From positions 868,001-932,000 of the forward strand of contig JPHH03000002.1 of the NCBI GenBank assembly GCA_000750105.3: a stretch of 64,000 nucleotides of DNA, read 5' to 3'. The DNA is from Tolypocladium sp. Sup5 PDA-1. Lineage: Eukaryota > Ascomycota > Sordariomycetes > Hypocreales > Ophiocordycipitaceae. The position numbers and the translations under genes are program-made. Shown in pieces: positions 11,419-23,794 of the stretch (the first letter of the stretch is position 1; the number at the start of each line of letters is the position of its first letter). Below the pieces are notes generated by a model. It did no database searches and had not been told where the DNA came from. It saw only the letters and a list, made by a program, of their open reading frames with translations.

Positions 11419-12333
11419 ATGGAGCTCCCCTTCATCACCGTCGACGTCTTCACCGAGACTCGCTTCCGCGGCAACCCCCTCGCCATCGTCACACTCCCCG
11501 CCTCGGGGCCCAAGCCCACCCAGGAGCAGAAGCAGGCCATCGCCCGCGAGTTCAACCTCTCCGAGACCGTCTTCGTCCACGACGTCGCCGACGCGGCCAA
11601 CAAGACGCGCAACATCGATATCTTCCTCCCCTTCGCCGAGATCCCCTTCGCCGGCCACCCCACCGTCGGCACCGCCGTCTCGCTCCTCGACCAGGGCGTC
11701 GACACCCTCGTCACCAAGGCCGGCCCCATCCCGCTGCTGCAGACGGGCCCGCGCGTCGTCCAGGCCAGCATCCCGCACAACGTCCATCTCCACGCCGCCA
11801 CTGTCCGGGACCTGGCCCGAGCTCCCGGCGAGCTCCCCGCCAACCCCCAGATCCGCGACCTCGAGCTCTCCGCCCCCATCTTCAGCATCGTCAACGGCGT
11901 CAGCTTCGTCCTCGCCGAGCTCCCCTCGCTGGACCTCCTCGCCGACGTCCAGCTCAGCGGCACCCACTTCCCCGTCGACAAGCTCCTGGACGAGGGCTGG
12001 CGAAACGGCTTCCTCGGGATGTACTACTACGTCCGCACGGGCTCCCGCCAGGATGAAAGCGGCCAGCCCATCGTCTCGCTCCGCACGAGGATGATTACAC
12101 AGACGTTCGAGGACCCTGCGACTGGCTCCGCCGCATGCTGCCTAGCCTCGTTCCTGAGCACCGTCAAAGACAAGCAGGACACGCCCAGTCGCAGGTACGA
12201 GCTCACCCAGGGCGTCGAGATGGGCAAGGAGAGCAACATTGTCGTTGAGGTGGCCATGAAGGACTCCAAAATCGACCAGGTCAAACTGGCGGGCACGGCT
12301 GTCCAGGTTATGCGAGGCCATATCACAGTATAG
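11419..12333 (+). CDS. PhzF-family isomerase/epimerase-like protein
   Basis: Intronless gene of 304 residues in the phenazine biosynthesis PhzF-like (diaminopimelate-epimerase fold) family. Bacterial PhzF isomerises trans-2,3-dihydro-3-hydroxyanthranilic acid, but fungal members have no settled substrate and phenazine synthesis should not be assumed. Family motifs are VDVFTETRFRGNPLAIV near the N-terminus, EFNLSETVFV with the conserved Glu used as general acid/base, FAGHPTVGTA, and the second-half motif DPATGSAACCLASF. The start at 11419 has an ACC-rich context (CAAACCACCATGG) and gives the family's N-terminus MELPFITVDVFTETRF; the frame is open further upstream to 11296 but that part has no family match. 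Codon use is strongly C-ending, suggesting good expression. It converges with NOT1. Confidence 0.9.
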   Translation: MELPFITVDVFTETRFRGNPLAIVTLPASGPKPTQEQKQAIAREFNLSETVFVHDVADAANKTRNIDIFLPFAEIPFAGHPTVGTAVSLLDQGVDTLVTKAGPIPLLQTGPRVVQASIPHNVHLHAATVRDLARAPGELPANPQIRDLELSAPIFSIVNGVSFVLAELPSLDLLADVQLSGTHFPVDKLLDEGWRNGFLGMYYYVRTGSRQDESGQPIVSLRTRMITQTFEDPATGSAACCLASFLSTVKDKQDTPSRRYELTQGVEMGKESNIVVEVAMKDSKIDQVKLAGTAVQVMRGHITV

Positions 12334-12691
12334 ACCAACCCTCACCCGCATGCACACCGCACCGCACGTGTTTCGACCAGTTGTACCCCCGTGACAGTTC
12401 CCTTTCACATCATTATAACACTAGCTATTTTGTACATGTTCTACAGATATTACAGCGCTTTGACCTTCGTCCGTCATTGTTTCCCCCAAAACAACTTCGC
12501 CTCGGGCCTTTAGCGTCACATCTATTCCCAACCACCGATTCAGTTATAATCAATCACCCAATGGTATGGTCCAATATCCCGTCCCACGTCTGCTCACATC
12601 GCGGTGTCATGATTGTGTTGTGCAAAGCCACCAACTCCAAAATAAACCCTTTACTGGCGGTAACGGTCGATCCTGTTGACGGTGTCGTAGA
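12334..12691. other. Convergent 3' spacer
   Basis: AT-richer spacer between the PhzF gene and NOT1 stop codons, holding the two 3' UTRs. No gene or structured RNA is recognised. Confidence 0.5.
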
Positions 12692-15600
12692 CTAAGCCCG
12701 TTGAAGAACCGCGGCGAACCTATCGGCAACCTGAAGCCAACGTGTTAGTTCCTCTGCAACAGGTTGGGAATGCTCAAGTATCGAGTAAATGTAGCCTACC
12801 TCTGGCGTTGACTTGACGAATGGGAGATCGAAGAACATGTACTTTTCGTTCTTGACCAATTCGAGAACGGTGTACATGAGACCCCAGGGCTGCGGCCAGA
12901 AGCCAACCAGGCGCTCTAGGAGAACCCGCGTGATCTCCTGACGAATCTCCGACTCTTCGGGGTCGTTCAAGTCCTTTCCAAAGATGTATAAAATGACCTG
13001 GCTGAAGAACTCCGTGTGGGCGTTAGGGAACCGCAGCTGGTTGACCATGCAGGACACCAGGTAGTATCGAGCCTCGGGCGGAAGCTCGTGGACGAGAAGC
13101 GATAGTGTTGATACATCGGGCTCGCTGCCGGTGACCGTGGCCGCGTTCGGTGCCTGGGCCACACGGTCGGCGGCATGCTGACCAACATACATCACCACCG
13201 CACCGATGACCTTGGCGTTTGCTGCAACCGAGACATGTCCGTACGTAGTCTCTTTCGGGTTGTTGTGGGTCATCGAGTGCGCGAGCTGGGCAACCGTGTC
13301 TTCGGCCGGTCCGTTCTGCAGGACCTGGTCGAGCACATTTAAGACCCCGCAATCCCGCAAGATCGATGCCGCCTCGTCGACCAGGCCTGGATGCGTTTTC
13401 ATCTCCTCCATCCGGTCCACCTTCAGGCCTGGATGCATCGGGTCGGGCAGCTTGCCGTAGTTCTGCTGCGGGTTGGCAGAGAGGATGGCGTTGAGCAGCT
13501 GGGTGCAATGGGGCGGGATGCCCGCGCACAGCCTGACGTGGTTTGCAGCGACGAAATCCGGGAAATCGTGCTGAAGGATGACGAGGAGCTTGAGAGTCGC
13601 TCGATAGATCTCCTTGGCCACGGTCGATACGGTAAAGGCCTTCAACTGCTCACTCAGACAGTCCAGAAGCTGGGCGACCAATTTGACAAACAGACCCCAC
13701 CCTGCATTTTCCGGCATCTGCAGCAACACCGGCAGGAATGCTCGATGCTGGATGAGAGAGAGCCAACCGAAGACGAAACCAGGGAGCCGAAGGGGACCAA
13801 TTCCGTTGAATCTGGAGGCAAATCTCAAAATCATCTTCCGCTGCTCATCCTCTGCGAGATCCTCGGACATGTTGTGCACTTCATGGAGAAGCATGGAGAA
13901 GAGGCGGAAGAACACCCTTTGGTTCATGTGCTCTCCCCTCTTGACGTGGTGATGGGTGAGAACCAATGTAATCAGTGACAGGACGGAGTCAAGGAAGGAT
14001 ACGCGAGTGGATAAGCCGTCATCGTTCGCTGTGATATAGATGCTGATGAGCTTTGCCAGGGCGTCTACCATGACGTATGCGTCGCTGATGGCTCCCGAGT
14101 GCAAGATGTGATCGAAACGGTCCACAGACAAGTCGAGCGCGGTTCGTACAAAGAGGTAGAAGTCATCTCGTCCGCGGATGACCTGTTTCACTTGTAGTTG
14201 TCGAAGGAAAATCGCAGTGGCCTTGCTTGATGCGCTCTGGTTGTTGCAGAGATGGACCCACTCCTCAAACACGTACTCCATCTCATCTTGCCGGAACGCC
14301 GTCTGGTCATCACTGTCAGTTCCTCGGGATGGCTGGGGCAGACCCGAGCCCATGAGCTTGTTCTTCAGTCTCTGTGCGGCGGTGGAGCTGGGATCATCAC
14401 AAATCCAGGCCCATGCCGCCTCCAGGGTTCGCACAAAGTCCGCGTACAGTGCAATCGGCCGGTTGTTCAGCAGTGCAAGATCGAGCATGTGCTCAAGGAA
14501 TTCGAGAGAACCCTCTTTCCGGGCTTCGAGAGCCTTGGACATTGCCAGGTCAATGTTCCTCCAGTCGAGCAGGTCGGTGCGGATCAGTGCGGCCAGCAAA
14601 GGCATACTGAGGAAGTTTGGGCCAGGTTGTTGACCGAAAAGGGCTCGCACGCGGTTGTTCAGAGCGTGACCACCAATCTTTCGAAGAGTCTCCAAGACGT
14701 GGACAAGGCTTTCCAGCGTCAAGTTGTCCTCAACCTGCTGGAAAATGAGAGCGCTGATCTGCTCCGCAGCGTAGATGGCGAATTCTTCAGAATTCTGTGA
14801 CGTCTTGATGATGAGTTGAACTAGGGCATCAACAACGTCCAGCACAGGGTGCGGCCTTGGGAGGCCTACAAAATGGTCCTCCCGAGCCTCGCTGGCGACC
14901 CGCAACAGCTCCTGAAGCAGCTTGTTGACACGTTCAGCCAGGCCGCGAACGTCCATTTGGAACCCCGCAGTTCGCCCGCTTGCCATTGTGTTTGCTGCGG
15001 CGGTGTGGACTGGGGCGTACGGCTGCAACTGCGAACCCAAGTGTTGGATCGACGGCGTTTCAGCTGGCGTAGGAATATTGGGGACCGCACTGTAAGGCTC
15101 TTGCAAGACCTCGTTCGCCAACGATCGAGTGGCATCCGACGCGGATGGTGCGTGAGACGCTGCCGTCGTTGCGGTGTTGCGAGGCTGCCTGGCAAAATCT
15201 TCGTAGATTGCCATCTGCTCAGGGTTGAGGCCGTTGATGTTCGGGGACAGCTTGTACGGGTTCGGTATGGTCATGGCCCAGCGGTTGACGTTGCCTGCGT
15301 AGAACGGCTCGTTAGGCTGTTGGGCGCGATGCCGTCGTCTGGCCGCGAAATCTTCCTCCAGCAGGTCCTCTATCTCCGGTACTGCTCTCTCCTCGGCCTG
15401 CCTTTCGATGATGCTGCAAGCTAGGTCGAGGTTAGAGTTGACACACATAATGATCGTACCTTCAGGGAGGCCTGAAGGCAGGTCATTGGCCAAGTTCCGC
15501 ATGTAGTTGGTCATGTTGGCTCTCAGCGGCTCCTTTGAGGTGACGAGAGCCAAACTGCCGGCCGTCGCCTTGACCATGTTTACGGCCGAAGTTCGCAGGC

Positions 15601-18600
15601 GATTTTCGTCTGGCTCCGAAACAAAGTCCTTACGGATCATCTGCACAGTGGATATAGCAGCAATCGTTATTGACCTATCCACGACCGGCTGGATGATGTC
15701 CTGCAGTGCCCGGGTGAGGGCGGTTCGCACAATCTCGTGGAGGCGCGTTGTGCTGACAACCATTTCGTTCGTGGGAGGGATGTTGATCAATGGCCCGACG
15801 TCCGGGATGGTTGGCGCAACAGTCTGGGGAGACAGGCCTGTTCCAACGACAGACCCAATTCCGTTCAAGGACAGGCTATCGAAAGCGTCCAACTGCTCTT
15901 GTGGAAGAACCTCGACCGCCTCTTCCGCCGCAGGACGGTTCAGAATCTCGCCTGAGGGCTCGATGCTCTTGTGATCGAGATTTAGGCCTTTGCAGAGAAC
16001 CTCGATTTCGAACTTGAGGTTGAGCTTCAATTCGGCATGGTGGTACAGCTCGATCAGGAGGTGGATAATATCCATAAGCCACGGATTGGGAGGGCGGAAC
16101 ACTGCAGACGAAGCGCCCTGGATGAGAACCTTGCAGACGAAGGGTATGACAACAATCAGTCTCTTGGTGTCGTGGGCTTCAATCAGCAGCTGCTTGAAGG
16201 CAATGTTCTTGTGCTTGATGGGACGGTCCCGAGCAAGCGTCAGGAGGCCGAGCCAACCTCCAAGGTTCTTGAGGTGGGTTCTCTCCGTCGAGTTCTGCAT
16301 CGTAGCCTCAGAATTGAGCATCCGAGCTACACTGATGTACGTCTCGCGAAGAACCTCGCCCCCAAGGGCCTTGTCCTCGAAGAACTTGACGAGCTCCAGG
16401 TAAACGTGATGATAGTTTGGCTGCATCTTGGCACGCTCCTCGACAAGATGACTCGCAAACCATTGCTGGTGCTTTAGCTCCAGCATGTCTCGCAACTCAG
16501 CACGCATCGCCTGCAGGGTTCCCTCGGTGATGTTGTTCAGGACAAACTGAATCTTGCCCTGCTCCTCGTCACCCGGTTCCTCGAATTCGAGACCGAGCGG
16601 GACGGGGTCGATACCAATGGCGGCGAAGGGCGGGGCTTGGCGTTCATTTGCGACGGGTTCCTCTGCATTGCCGTTCGTGAATGAATCGCCTGGGAAGTTG
16701 AGGCCGTGCGGGGTGCCAGCCCCGTTGCGGGAACGCACGAGGTCCTCTTCATGATCGTGAACGATTTCTTCGGCCTTCTTGAAAGCCTCCGTACCTTGCA
16801 GACCCGGAATCTGGAGCAGCTGCTTGCAAAATCCTGGCCATTCTCTGAAACGAACGAGGAGCTGCATCAGAGCCTGAAGACCAAACTTGTACATTGGGTC
16901 GTCTGGCATATGATCCCGAACAGCTTCGAGGATCATGCCCAGCCCAATCTTCAGTGGGAGGTCCGAAATCAATTTGTGGGATATTATGCCACCAAAAAGA
17001 ACAGCGGTTGTAGCAAGAGCCTCTAAGGGATAGTCGACATAGTGGTTGTACTCATCGAAGAGGCCGTGGATCATGCAGGAAAACGCATCCTGGTCCAAGA
17101 CATCTCGCGAGTGCTTGTAGCGATCCAAGATCTCCACGATGGTGCGGACCTGCATCTCGTCTCCGTACATCTTCTTGTAGTGCTCCTCCATCTTGCTGTT
17201 GGCGGCCTGGGGTAGAGCGTTGCCTTCTCGGCCGTTCGCGTCGATGACATCGTCGTAGCCCTCGCCGTAGTTGATGAGCCGGGGATATGCTGTGATGCAG
17301 TGACGTTGAACCAAGATGAGATCTTGCACCGGTGCCTTGGGCAAAAAGTCCTCGAGTATCTGCAGCAAAGCAGAGACTGTTCGGACCTGAAGGCTGGTGC
17401 TCGTTTTGACCGAGGGCTGTCCATCTGGCGGCCGTTGAAACTGAATTTCCAAGTTTGCCTTTATCATGAGAAACTGTAGCAACGTGCGCGACATCTCGAC
17501 ACTTCTGTCCGCGTTAAAGCGTGCCCAATTTGCAAGATCGAGACGGCCTTCAGCGTGCGCAAAGGCGGCGAGATCAATGCCAAAACCATTGGGCAGGTAC
17601 ACAAGCTCGTCAAGCCAGCCGTGCTTTACAGCGTGGTCGAAAACCAGAGGCAGATCGACTGGCTTGACAGCATGCGCGTCAATGAGTCGCTGAATAACCC
17701 AGTCCCTGTCCTTCTTCCACAAACTGTCCAAAACGAAGTCGTACTCGGGAGATCGTTTGTATAAGAAGTTCTCAAAGAGAGAGTTCAAAGTATCGACCGC
17801 CATAGTCGCCCAAGACTGCCTGGGGACCTCGAAGGCAGACACCAGAAAGATGTCCAGGTTTGGCACTACCACTTCTTGGAACAGGCGTTTGGCCTCGACG
17901 CTCTGCGACGCATGGACGGAGTTCAGGGCGACGTTGAAAATGGCAGATAAGGCGGCGACGGAGACAAGGGGGTGCTTGACGGCGACTGTGGCCCGCTCCT
18001 GCACGTTTGCTGGAGAATTAGCATAATCCTCGATGTTAATGCTCCTGTGCAGGCCAGGGATCGTGGTAGCATCCAGCTGATCTGGAGTCAACGACGCGTA
18101 CGCGCTGACAAAGGATAGCTGTGCCTCTGGCTCACTCCACGAGCCGCCCCAAAGCCTCTGGATGTCGAAGTTGCATTTGGGGTCCTGAGAAATCGGGAGC
18201 AAAGCTTTGTAGAGGCGCAGGAATTGGGACGACGAAATGCGTGCGGAGGGCTGATCGAAGAAAAGAACGACCTCGTTCCAGTCAAATGACTTGGGAAGTA
18301 CTCGTTGCAGGGCCACAGTGAGCACAGCCGGATCATGTTGCGGAGTCTGGGTGATGCTCGTGAATGTGAGAGCTGCCGATACCTGATCTGGGCTGAGTTG
18401 TACGTTGTTGGGGCGATTCTGCAAGCAGGAGAGGCAAGTTTCCTCATCTCGGGTGAAGTCGGCTCCAGTCTTCTGAATGTATCGGGCCAGCGCATTTGCC
18501 GGTCTGTCGGCCAAGACTCTGCCAATATCGAGAGCTGCCAGTACCTCTGAGGGTGGCGCCTGATCCATAGCGATGTACCGTTTGGCAACGTAGCTGTGGA

Positions 18601-19466
18601 GATCTCGCCTAGATGAAGCATTGAAACCGGGGGGGTGGTATTGCAGGAATCGATCGACGATCAACGCAACAAAGGCGGGTGTGAGATCAGCGTGGGCTTC
18701 GATATCTGGGCGCGATATGATGTCCATGAAGGTTGGAAAGTTTGTCGACAGGATGGCGTCGGCTGTAATTGGGACAGATGGGTTAGTTTTTGAATGGCCA
18801 GGCAGAAACAGTCGCAATCTTGCTTACCCTTGGTTTTCAGATCTGGACGAGACCCAGTCTTGAAAGCCAGAGCTAGTAAAGTCTTCTCCAGCGCATCGAG
18901 CTTGAAGTGTTCCATGAAAGTTGACAGGTCGAAGTCGCGAAATATGTCTTCAGTGCCGCTCTCCACCGACTCGGCGATTTTGCTTGCTTGATCAACATCG
19001 TGCGCAATCTTTCGCATCTCCGCGACGAGGATATGGTAGTTTCCGGGGTTCGCAACAGGCCGGTTAAGGCCTGGGAAAATCTGCGGTGCATTGCCGGCTA
19101 CCAACCGAGTAAAATACTTGGAAAAAACTTCCATACCGTGTTCATCGATGAGCTGCAAGTGGTGAAGGAGTCAGAAGGGCGTTGAAGCGATGCATCACGA
19201 GGGGCAGGGCTGACCTTTCTCAACTGCTCGACCTGCAATTCCCACTTGGCGCGATCCTTATCCTCCTTGATGGTACTGAGCAGAAGGTAGACTTGGGCGA
19301 CAACAATCTTTGTCAGGGAGTTGATCCCAGTCGGGCTGCTAGTGCTGGGGCTCGCGCCAGCACTCAGGACACCAGTGTGCGATGGATGTGGCGAGTGGCT
19401 GGTTCCCGTCTGAAGAGTCTGTGCAGGATTTGGTGAGAATGATCCCGCTCGTGGTGGAGGGACCAT
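12692..19466 (-). CDS. not1: CCR4-NOT complex scaffold subunit NOT1
   Basis: Largest subunit of the CCR4-NOT deadenylase, the scaffold that holds CAF1/CCR4, CNOT9 and the NOT module during mRNA decay and transcription control. Exons are 19466-19215, 19152-18828, 18762-12800 and 12730-12692, giving 2192 residues. The N-terminal part opens with a Ser/Pro-rich leader and the conserved QVYLLLSTIKEDKDRAKWE. A MIF4G-type region lies at about 890-1110 (GGWLGLLTLARDRPIKHKNI), a DUF3819/CNOT9-binding region at about 1200-1340 (RTALTRALQDIIQPVVDRSI), and the Not1 C-terminal domain at about 1800-2185. The last intron is inferred because its removal restores the ending FVKSTPE-VADRFAAVLQRA; it has GT, CTAAC and CAG signals. 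It is divergent from the F-BAR gene. Confidence 0.95.
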
Positions 19467-20289
19467 GGAGGTGTATTGCCGGGTGTTGAGCTTTGGTGGT
19501 GGAGCGCCTGCCTGTGGAGTCGTGGCAGGCAGGTGGGCTCAAGAAGAGGGATGGATGGTGGCGAGGCTGTAGGAAGGGAGCGATGAGAACAGTTCCTACA
19601 TGGGGACAAAGGCTCGAGTCTCGTTCGTCGGGCGCCAGAAGGGATGGCCGGGGGGGTTGCGCCGACCGTGGCAGCGTGGAGCTAGTGAGCGAGACGAGAG
19701 CTTTCGCGGGGAGGGATGCAGTCGGGGACGAGGCTTCGTGACCAGATGCCAGCAGTCTTGCTTGTCGGGCCGATCGACTGAGGACGCAGCGAATTACGCG
19801 AGCTTCGGGGGGAAAGCTGTGCGGCTCTTCGATGATCGTCGTCGGGTTTGGGCTGGGCTGTGATCGTGATGGAATCAGGTCTTGGAGTCTCGTCGCGGGT
19901 GCGTTGGTCGGTGAGGTCGTTGGGTAGTGGTGGAGGACAGAGTGAGGTGGTGTACAGAAAATGACCATGCAGCGAAGGGCGGTAAATTCCGTGCAGCCCT
20001 CAGAGCACAGGGGGGCCGGGTCCAGAGGCTGCATATGGGTCACGTGAACGCTCTAGAACGGTTGCCCTGCCAACCACCGAATCGGCCCAAACAAAGCAGA
20101 GCTGCCCCGAGCTCTGCCTCCGCTCCATATGTGACGCCTTCATGAAACTACGACTGTGAGCACCGAACCTTTGAATCCTTTGTGCAGACTCGAGCACTCC
20201 CTGCACTCTTCCCGAAATATCAACTTGGCTCTTGTTTGAAGCTGCGAACTATCGAAGCACGGTCTCTCGGCTGTCCTCCACCCGGCGCG
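19467..20289. promoter_or_regulatory. Divergent promoter region, NOT1 / F-BAR gene
   Basis: This 823-bp spacer separates the divergent start codons of NOT1 (19466, -) and the F-BAR gene (20290, +). A minus-strand open frame of 234 codons runs through part of it (19339-20043), but it is compositionally Ser/Pro/His-rich, is in a different frame from NOT1, and shows no family motif, so I treat it as non-coding 5' UTR and promoter. Confidence 0.5.
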
Positions 20290-23200
20290 ATGCCTGCGGC
20301 AGCAGCAGACGTTCCAGCGGTCGCGCTGTCCTGTGGGGATCCCCATCACTATCCGATTGCTTTGTGGGCTCATTTTGGCTGACCAGCACCACAGTTGCGA
20401 ACAACTTCTGGGGCAAGGACGATGCGGGAGTCAGCCCTCTCCTGGAGCGCATGCACGGCGCGAAGCAGACTTCTGATGAGTTGAAGTCCTTCTACAGCGG
20501 TAAGAATCCCAGGCAGGTCTTGTCTGTAGCACCTGTGCTTATGATTGAAACCACCAGCCCGCGCGTCAATCGAAGATGAGTATTCCAGAAAACTCCTCAA
20601 CCTGTGTCGTAAGTCCCTTGGGTCCCAGGAAATGGGAACTCTCAAGACGTCTTTGGATACCGTGCGTGGAGAAGTGGACGCCATGGCCAAGCAGCACCAA
20701 AATATTGCTGCACAGATGAAGACTGAACTGGAAGAGCCATTGGCTGCTTTTGCGGGTGGCATGAAAGAACGACGCAAGATTGTCCAGAACTCCGTCGAGA
20801 AACTGTTGAAGACGAAGATTCAGCAGACGCAGCAAGTCAACAAGGTTAGCAAGCTACCCTGCTCATCGAAGATTGAGAGGAGGCTGACACGATTATCTCT
20901 CCAAGACCCGAGACAAGTACGAGCAAGAATGCCTCAAGATCAAAGGCTACCTCGCCCAGGGCCACATGGTCATGGGCCAAGAGGAACGTCGAAACAAGGT
21001 GAAGCTGGAGAAGACACAGATCAGTCTTGCAACAGCCAACACCGAGTATGAAAATGCCGTCAAGGCACTCGAAGACACCACGGCAAGGTGGAACAGGGAG
21101 TGGAAGGCTGCCGCCGACAAGTTCCAGGACCTCGAGGAGGAGAGACTCGATTTTACAAAGAGTAGCCTCTGGACCTTTGCAAACGTCTCTTCAACAGTGT
21201 GCGTCAGTGATGACGCTTCTTGCGAGAAGATCCGCCTGTCTCTTGAGAAGATGGAAGTGGAGAAGGACATTATCGGCTTCATCACGGAGCGAGGCACTGG
21301 CCAAGAGATTCCGGATCCGCCAAAGTACATCAACTTCTGCCGAGGGGATATCAACGACAGCCAGTCCGAGGTGTCCGAAGACGAGAACTACTCGGTCGCT
21401 CAATTCCCTCGCAGCATCAACCCGGCATTCCGATCGTCCTCCCCGCAGCCGTCCACGTTTGAATCGCACCATGATCCCAACTCGGCCCTGGCGAACAATT
21501 TGGCTCACAGAGAGCCGATGCAGTCGACAAGCCGTGAGGCTACTGTGACCCCCCAGAAGGCCCCTCAGCCCATGAGAATGTCGGTGGATGAGCAGTACCC
21601 CGTACAGCCACCTGCTGCGCAATCGCAGTACGACCTCAACCATCATGTACAGCCACCTGCTGCGCAATCGCCGTACGACCACAACCATCATGGGCCACTA
21701 GCAGCCGTGCCACACGACCCGTACCCGATGGATGGCATGACAATGTTGTGCCGCACAGGGCCTGCTTCGGACCGAAGCTCTCAGCACACGTCCGCCAGGC
21801 CATCGAGCCGAGAGTCTCACAGCGACTACTCGAACCCGACGTCCTTTTCCAGCCAGGAGCCTCCTAGTGGGAAGGCATCCCCTGTGAAGCAAGATTCGGC
21901 GCCGGTTCCGACCCCAGAGAAGAGAGTTCTCAAGAAGAAGAGCGGTTTCTTCCAGGGTCACAGCCCTTTCAGGCGCAAGAGCACCAAGGAAGTCCAGGCC
22001 CCGGCCCAGGTTAGCCGAAACACCTGGCATGTCGCAAATCCTCGGAGGAATGGCCAAATGGTTTGTCGCGGCTGCCCGTATAAACCCAGAAGAGCGTGCT
22101 AACGGCGAGTTTAGGAGCGCACGGCAAGCCCTGAGCCCATCGATGCGAATGCGAGCCTTGCTCTAGGTGTCGGCCAAAACGTGCTCCCGGTCACAACCCC
22201 CGATACGCAGAGGCGGAGGGGGCGAGCTCCAGACCCAGAAGTGGACGAAAATGACCCAATTGCTGTTGCCCTGGCGGAGCTCAAGGAAGTCAACCTGGGC
22301 AAGCAATCTTCTGTGCGAATGTCCGCCGACCATTACCACGGCATCGCTACGCCCGCCCCTGGAGCTGAGAACAGGGCGTCGAGGTCGGTTCCTGTTCCCG
22401 GAAGCCACGACGCGGCAGCGACCAGCCGCGGAACGCCGCCTCCTTCGTATCAGCACCCAGCTCAGGTTTCCAGGCTAGGAGTGCCACCACCAGCCGTGAC
22501 CTCGAGAGCCATGAAAGAGGCTTCCAAAAAGGTGGCGGATCAGACTCGCACCGTGTTTGGAAACGCTGGCAGGGGAGACGCCGGAAGTGGCGGTGCATCT
22601 CCAAGCTCCCGGCCTGGCACTCGAGGCAACGATATGCCTAGAGCAGCATCCCCTGCGCCCACGAGAGGCGCATCCCCCCAGCCGCGTATGACCCATGACC
22701 CTCGCGGTGGAGGCTACAGATCTGCGTCTCCGAACCCTTATAGTGGTCATCACAAGAACTCTTCTCAGGCTAGCATGTCGCACAGCCGGGGATCCGACCA
22801 AGGGTACTATGGGTCAGCCTCTCCAAGTGGATCTGCCAGGGGCGCCTCTCCGTCGTCGTATAGGGATTACAACCGGCCGCAGAGCAGCTACGGTGGCGCT
22901 GATATGGCAGTTCAGCTGGCTCCAGTGGGAGATGACCCATATGGATCCCAGAGGAGCAGGGGATCAGGACGCCCTGACTCTCGCGCAATGGGCCTGTACG
23001 ACGGGGGATCTCGGCCACGCAGCAAAAGCGTGGCCGATCCAGCCAGGCAGTACTCACGAGACGGTCGGCCTATCCTGCACTTTGGTAAGCACTGACACTA
23101 GACGAATTACACTTTAAGCATCACTAACTGACTGTACCACAGCCCGCGCTCTGTACATGTACCAGGCAGCCATCCCTGAGGAGCTAGGCTTCACCAAGGG

Positions 23201-23312
23201 CGACTACCTGGCGGTCTTCCGTCACCAGGACGACGGTTGGTGGGAGGCAGAGGTCCACGGCGCCAACGGTCGCCCCGGGCTGGTCCCAAGCAACTACCTT
23301 CAGGCATGCTGA
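20290..23312 (+). CDS. Cdc15/Imp2-type F-BAR and SH3 protein
   Basis: Membrane-binding scaffold of the cytokinetic ring or septum family (fission yeast Cdc15/Imp2, budding yeast Hof1). Exons are 20290-20332, 20395-20499, 20558-20844, 20906-22060, 22115-23084 and 23143-23312, giving 909 residues with all phases matching. The F-BAR domain covers about residues 15-285: FANNFWGKDDAGVSPLLERM, EDEYSRKLLNLCRKSLG, then long helices. The centre is disordered, rich in Ser, Pro and Gly, and includes many SP-type sites. The last exon encodes the SH3 domain (ARALYMYQAAIPEELGF, GWWEAEV, GLVPSNYLQAC). The start comes from a 14-codon first exon whose splice restores VALSFANNFWG. A 15-residue tandem duplication lies near residues 615-645 of the unspliced order (21602-21691). 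Confidence 0.92.
21602..21691 (+). repeat. 45-bp in-frame tandem duplication in F-BAR gene
   Basis: Two adjacent 45-bp copies (21602-21646 and 21647-21691) differ at only two bases and encode VQPPAAQSQYDLNHH and VQPPAAQSPYDHNHH. The duplication keeps frame and lies in the disordered linker. Its near-identity suggests a recent event. Confidence 0.9.
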
Positions 23313-23794
23313 TTGTAGAACCGATGATTTCTACCACGTACATATTTGCTTTGGGAAGGAATGTATGCGAGGTAGCGGGAAACGAATGGGATTTTGTACA
23401 TGTGACAACATGCTGTGGACGGGGTTTGTTGGTTTATGGAAGAATGTATCAAATGTCAGTCAATGCAGAATGAATATTTATGTGATTCAATGAACCGATT
23501 AGTCTTTTGATCCGCTCTGGGGCTATGATTGCGATTGGGGTCTTTTAAGCTCGCTGGAATCTTCCAAGGTCCCGTACAGCTGCCCCACCACGGAACGAGG
23601 CCGGCTTGCCGCAAATGGCCCAATGCGTGTCATCAGTGGTAAGGAGTAGTCCGTAGGTACTTCGTACTTTGATTCAACACCTGGATCACATGCAAGCTTG
23701 GGACGGCTCGGTCGCCTGATGAACTGGCCCAACCGCCGACGCCTACCAAATCGCGCCGAGAACACCTACAGCCGCGCCTCTTCACGTCGTCGCC
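23313..23794. other. Spacer between F-BAR and seipin genes
   Basis: The left part is the 3' UTR of the F-BAR gene and the right part the seipin promoter and 5' UTR. It carries one copy of the intergenic motif, TAGTCCGTAGGTACTTCGTA (23647-23666). No gene is seen. Confidence 0.5.

Noticed and set aside
11370..11981. Long antisense open frames across the PhzF gene
   Set aside because: Shadow frames caused by the strong C-ending codon bias of the real PhzF gene.
11419..12333. Phenazine biosynthesis cluster
   Set aside because: Only a single PhzF-fold protein is present; neighbours are housekeeping genes, and fungal PhzF-like proteins do not imply phenazine production.
19339..20043. 234-codon minus-strand open frame upstream of NOT1
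   Set aside because: It is Ser/Pro/His-rich, has no conserved motif, overlaps the NOT1 first exon in another frame and lies in the divergent promoter region.
20611..20633. Possible intron at GTAAGTCCCTTGGGTCCCAG within the F-BAR gene
   Set aside because: Far too short (about 20 bp), and reading through gives the conserved LCRKSLGSQEMGTLK.
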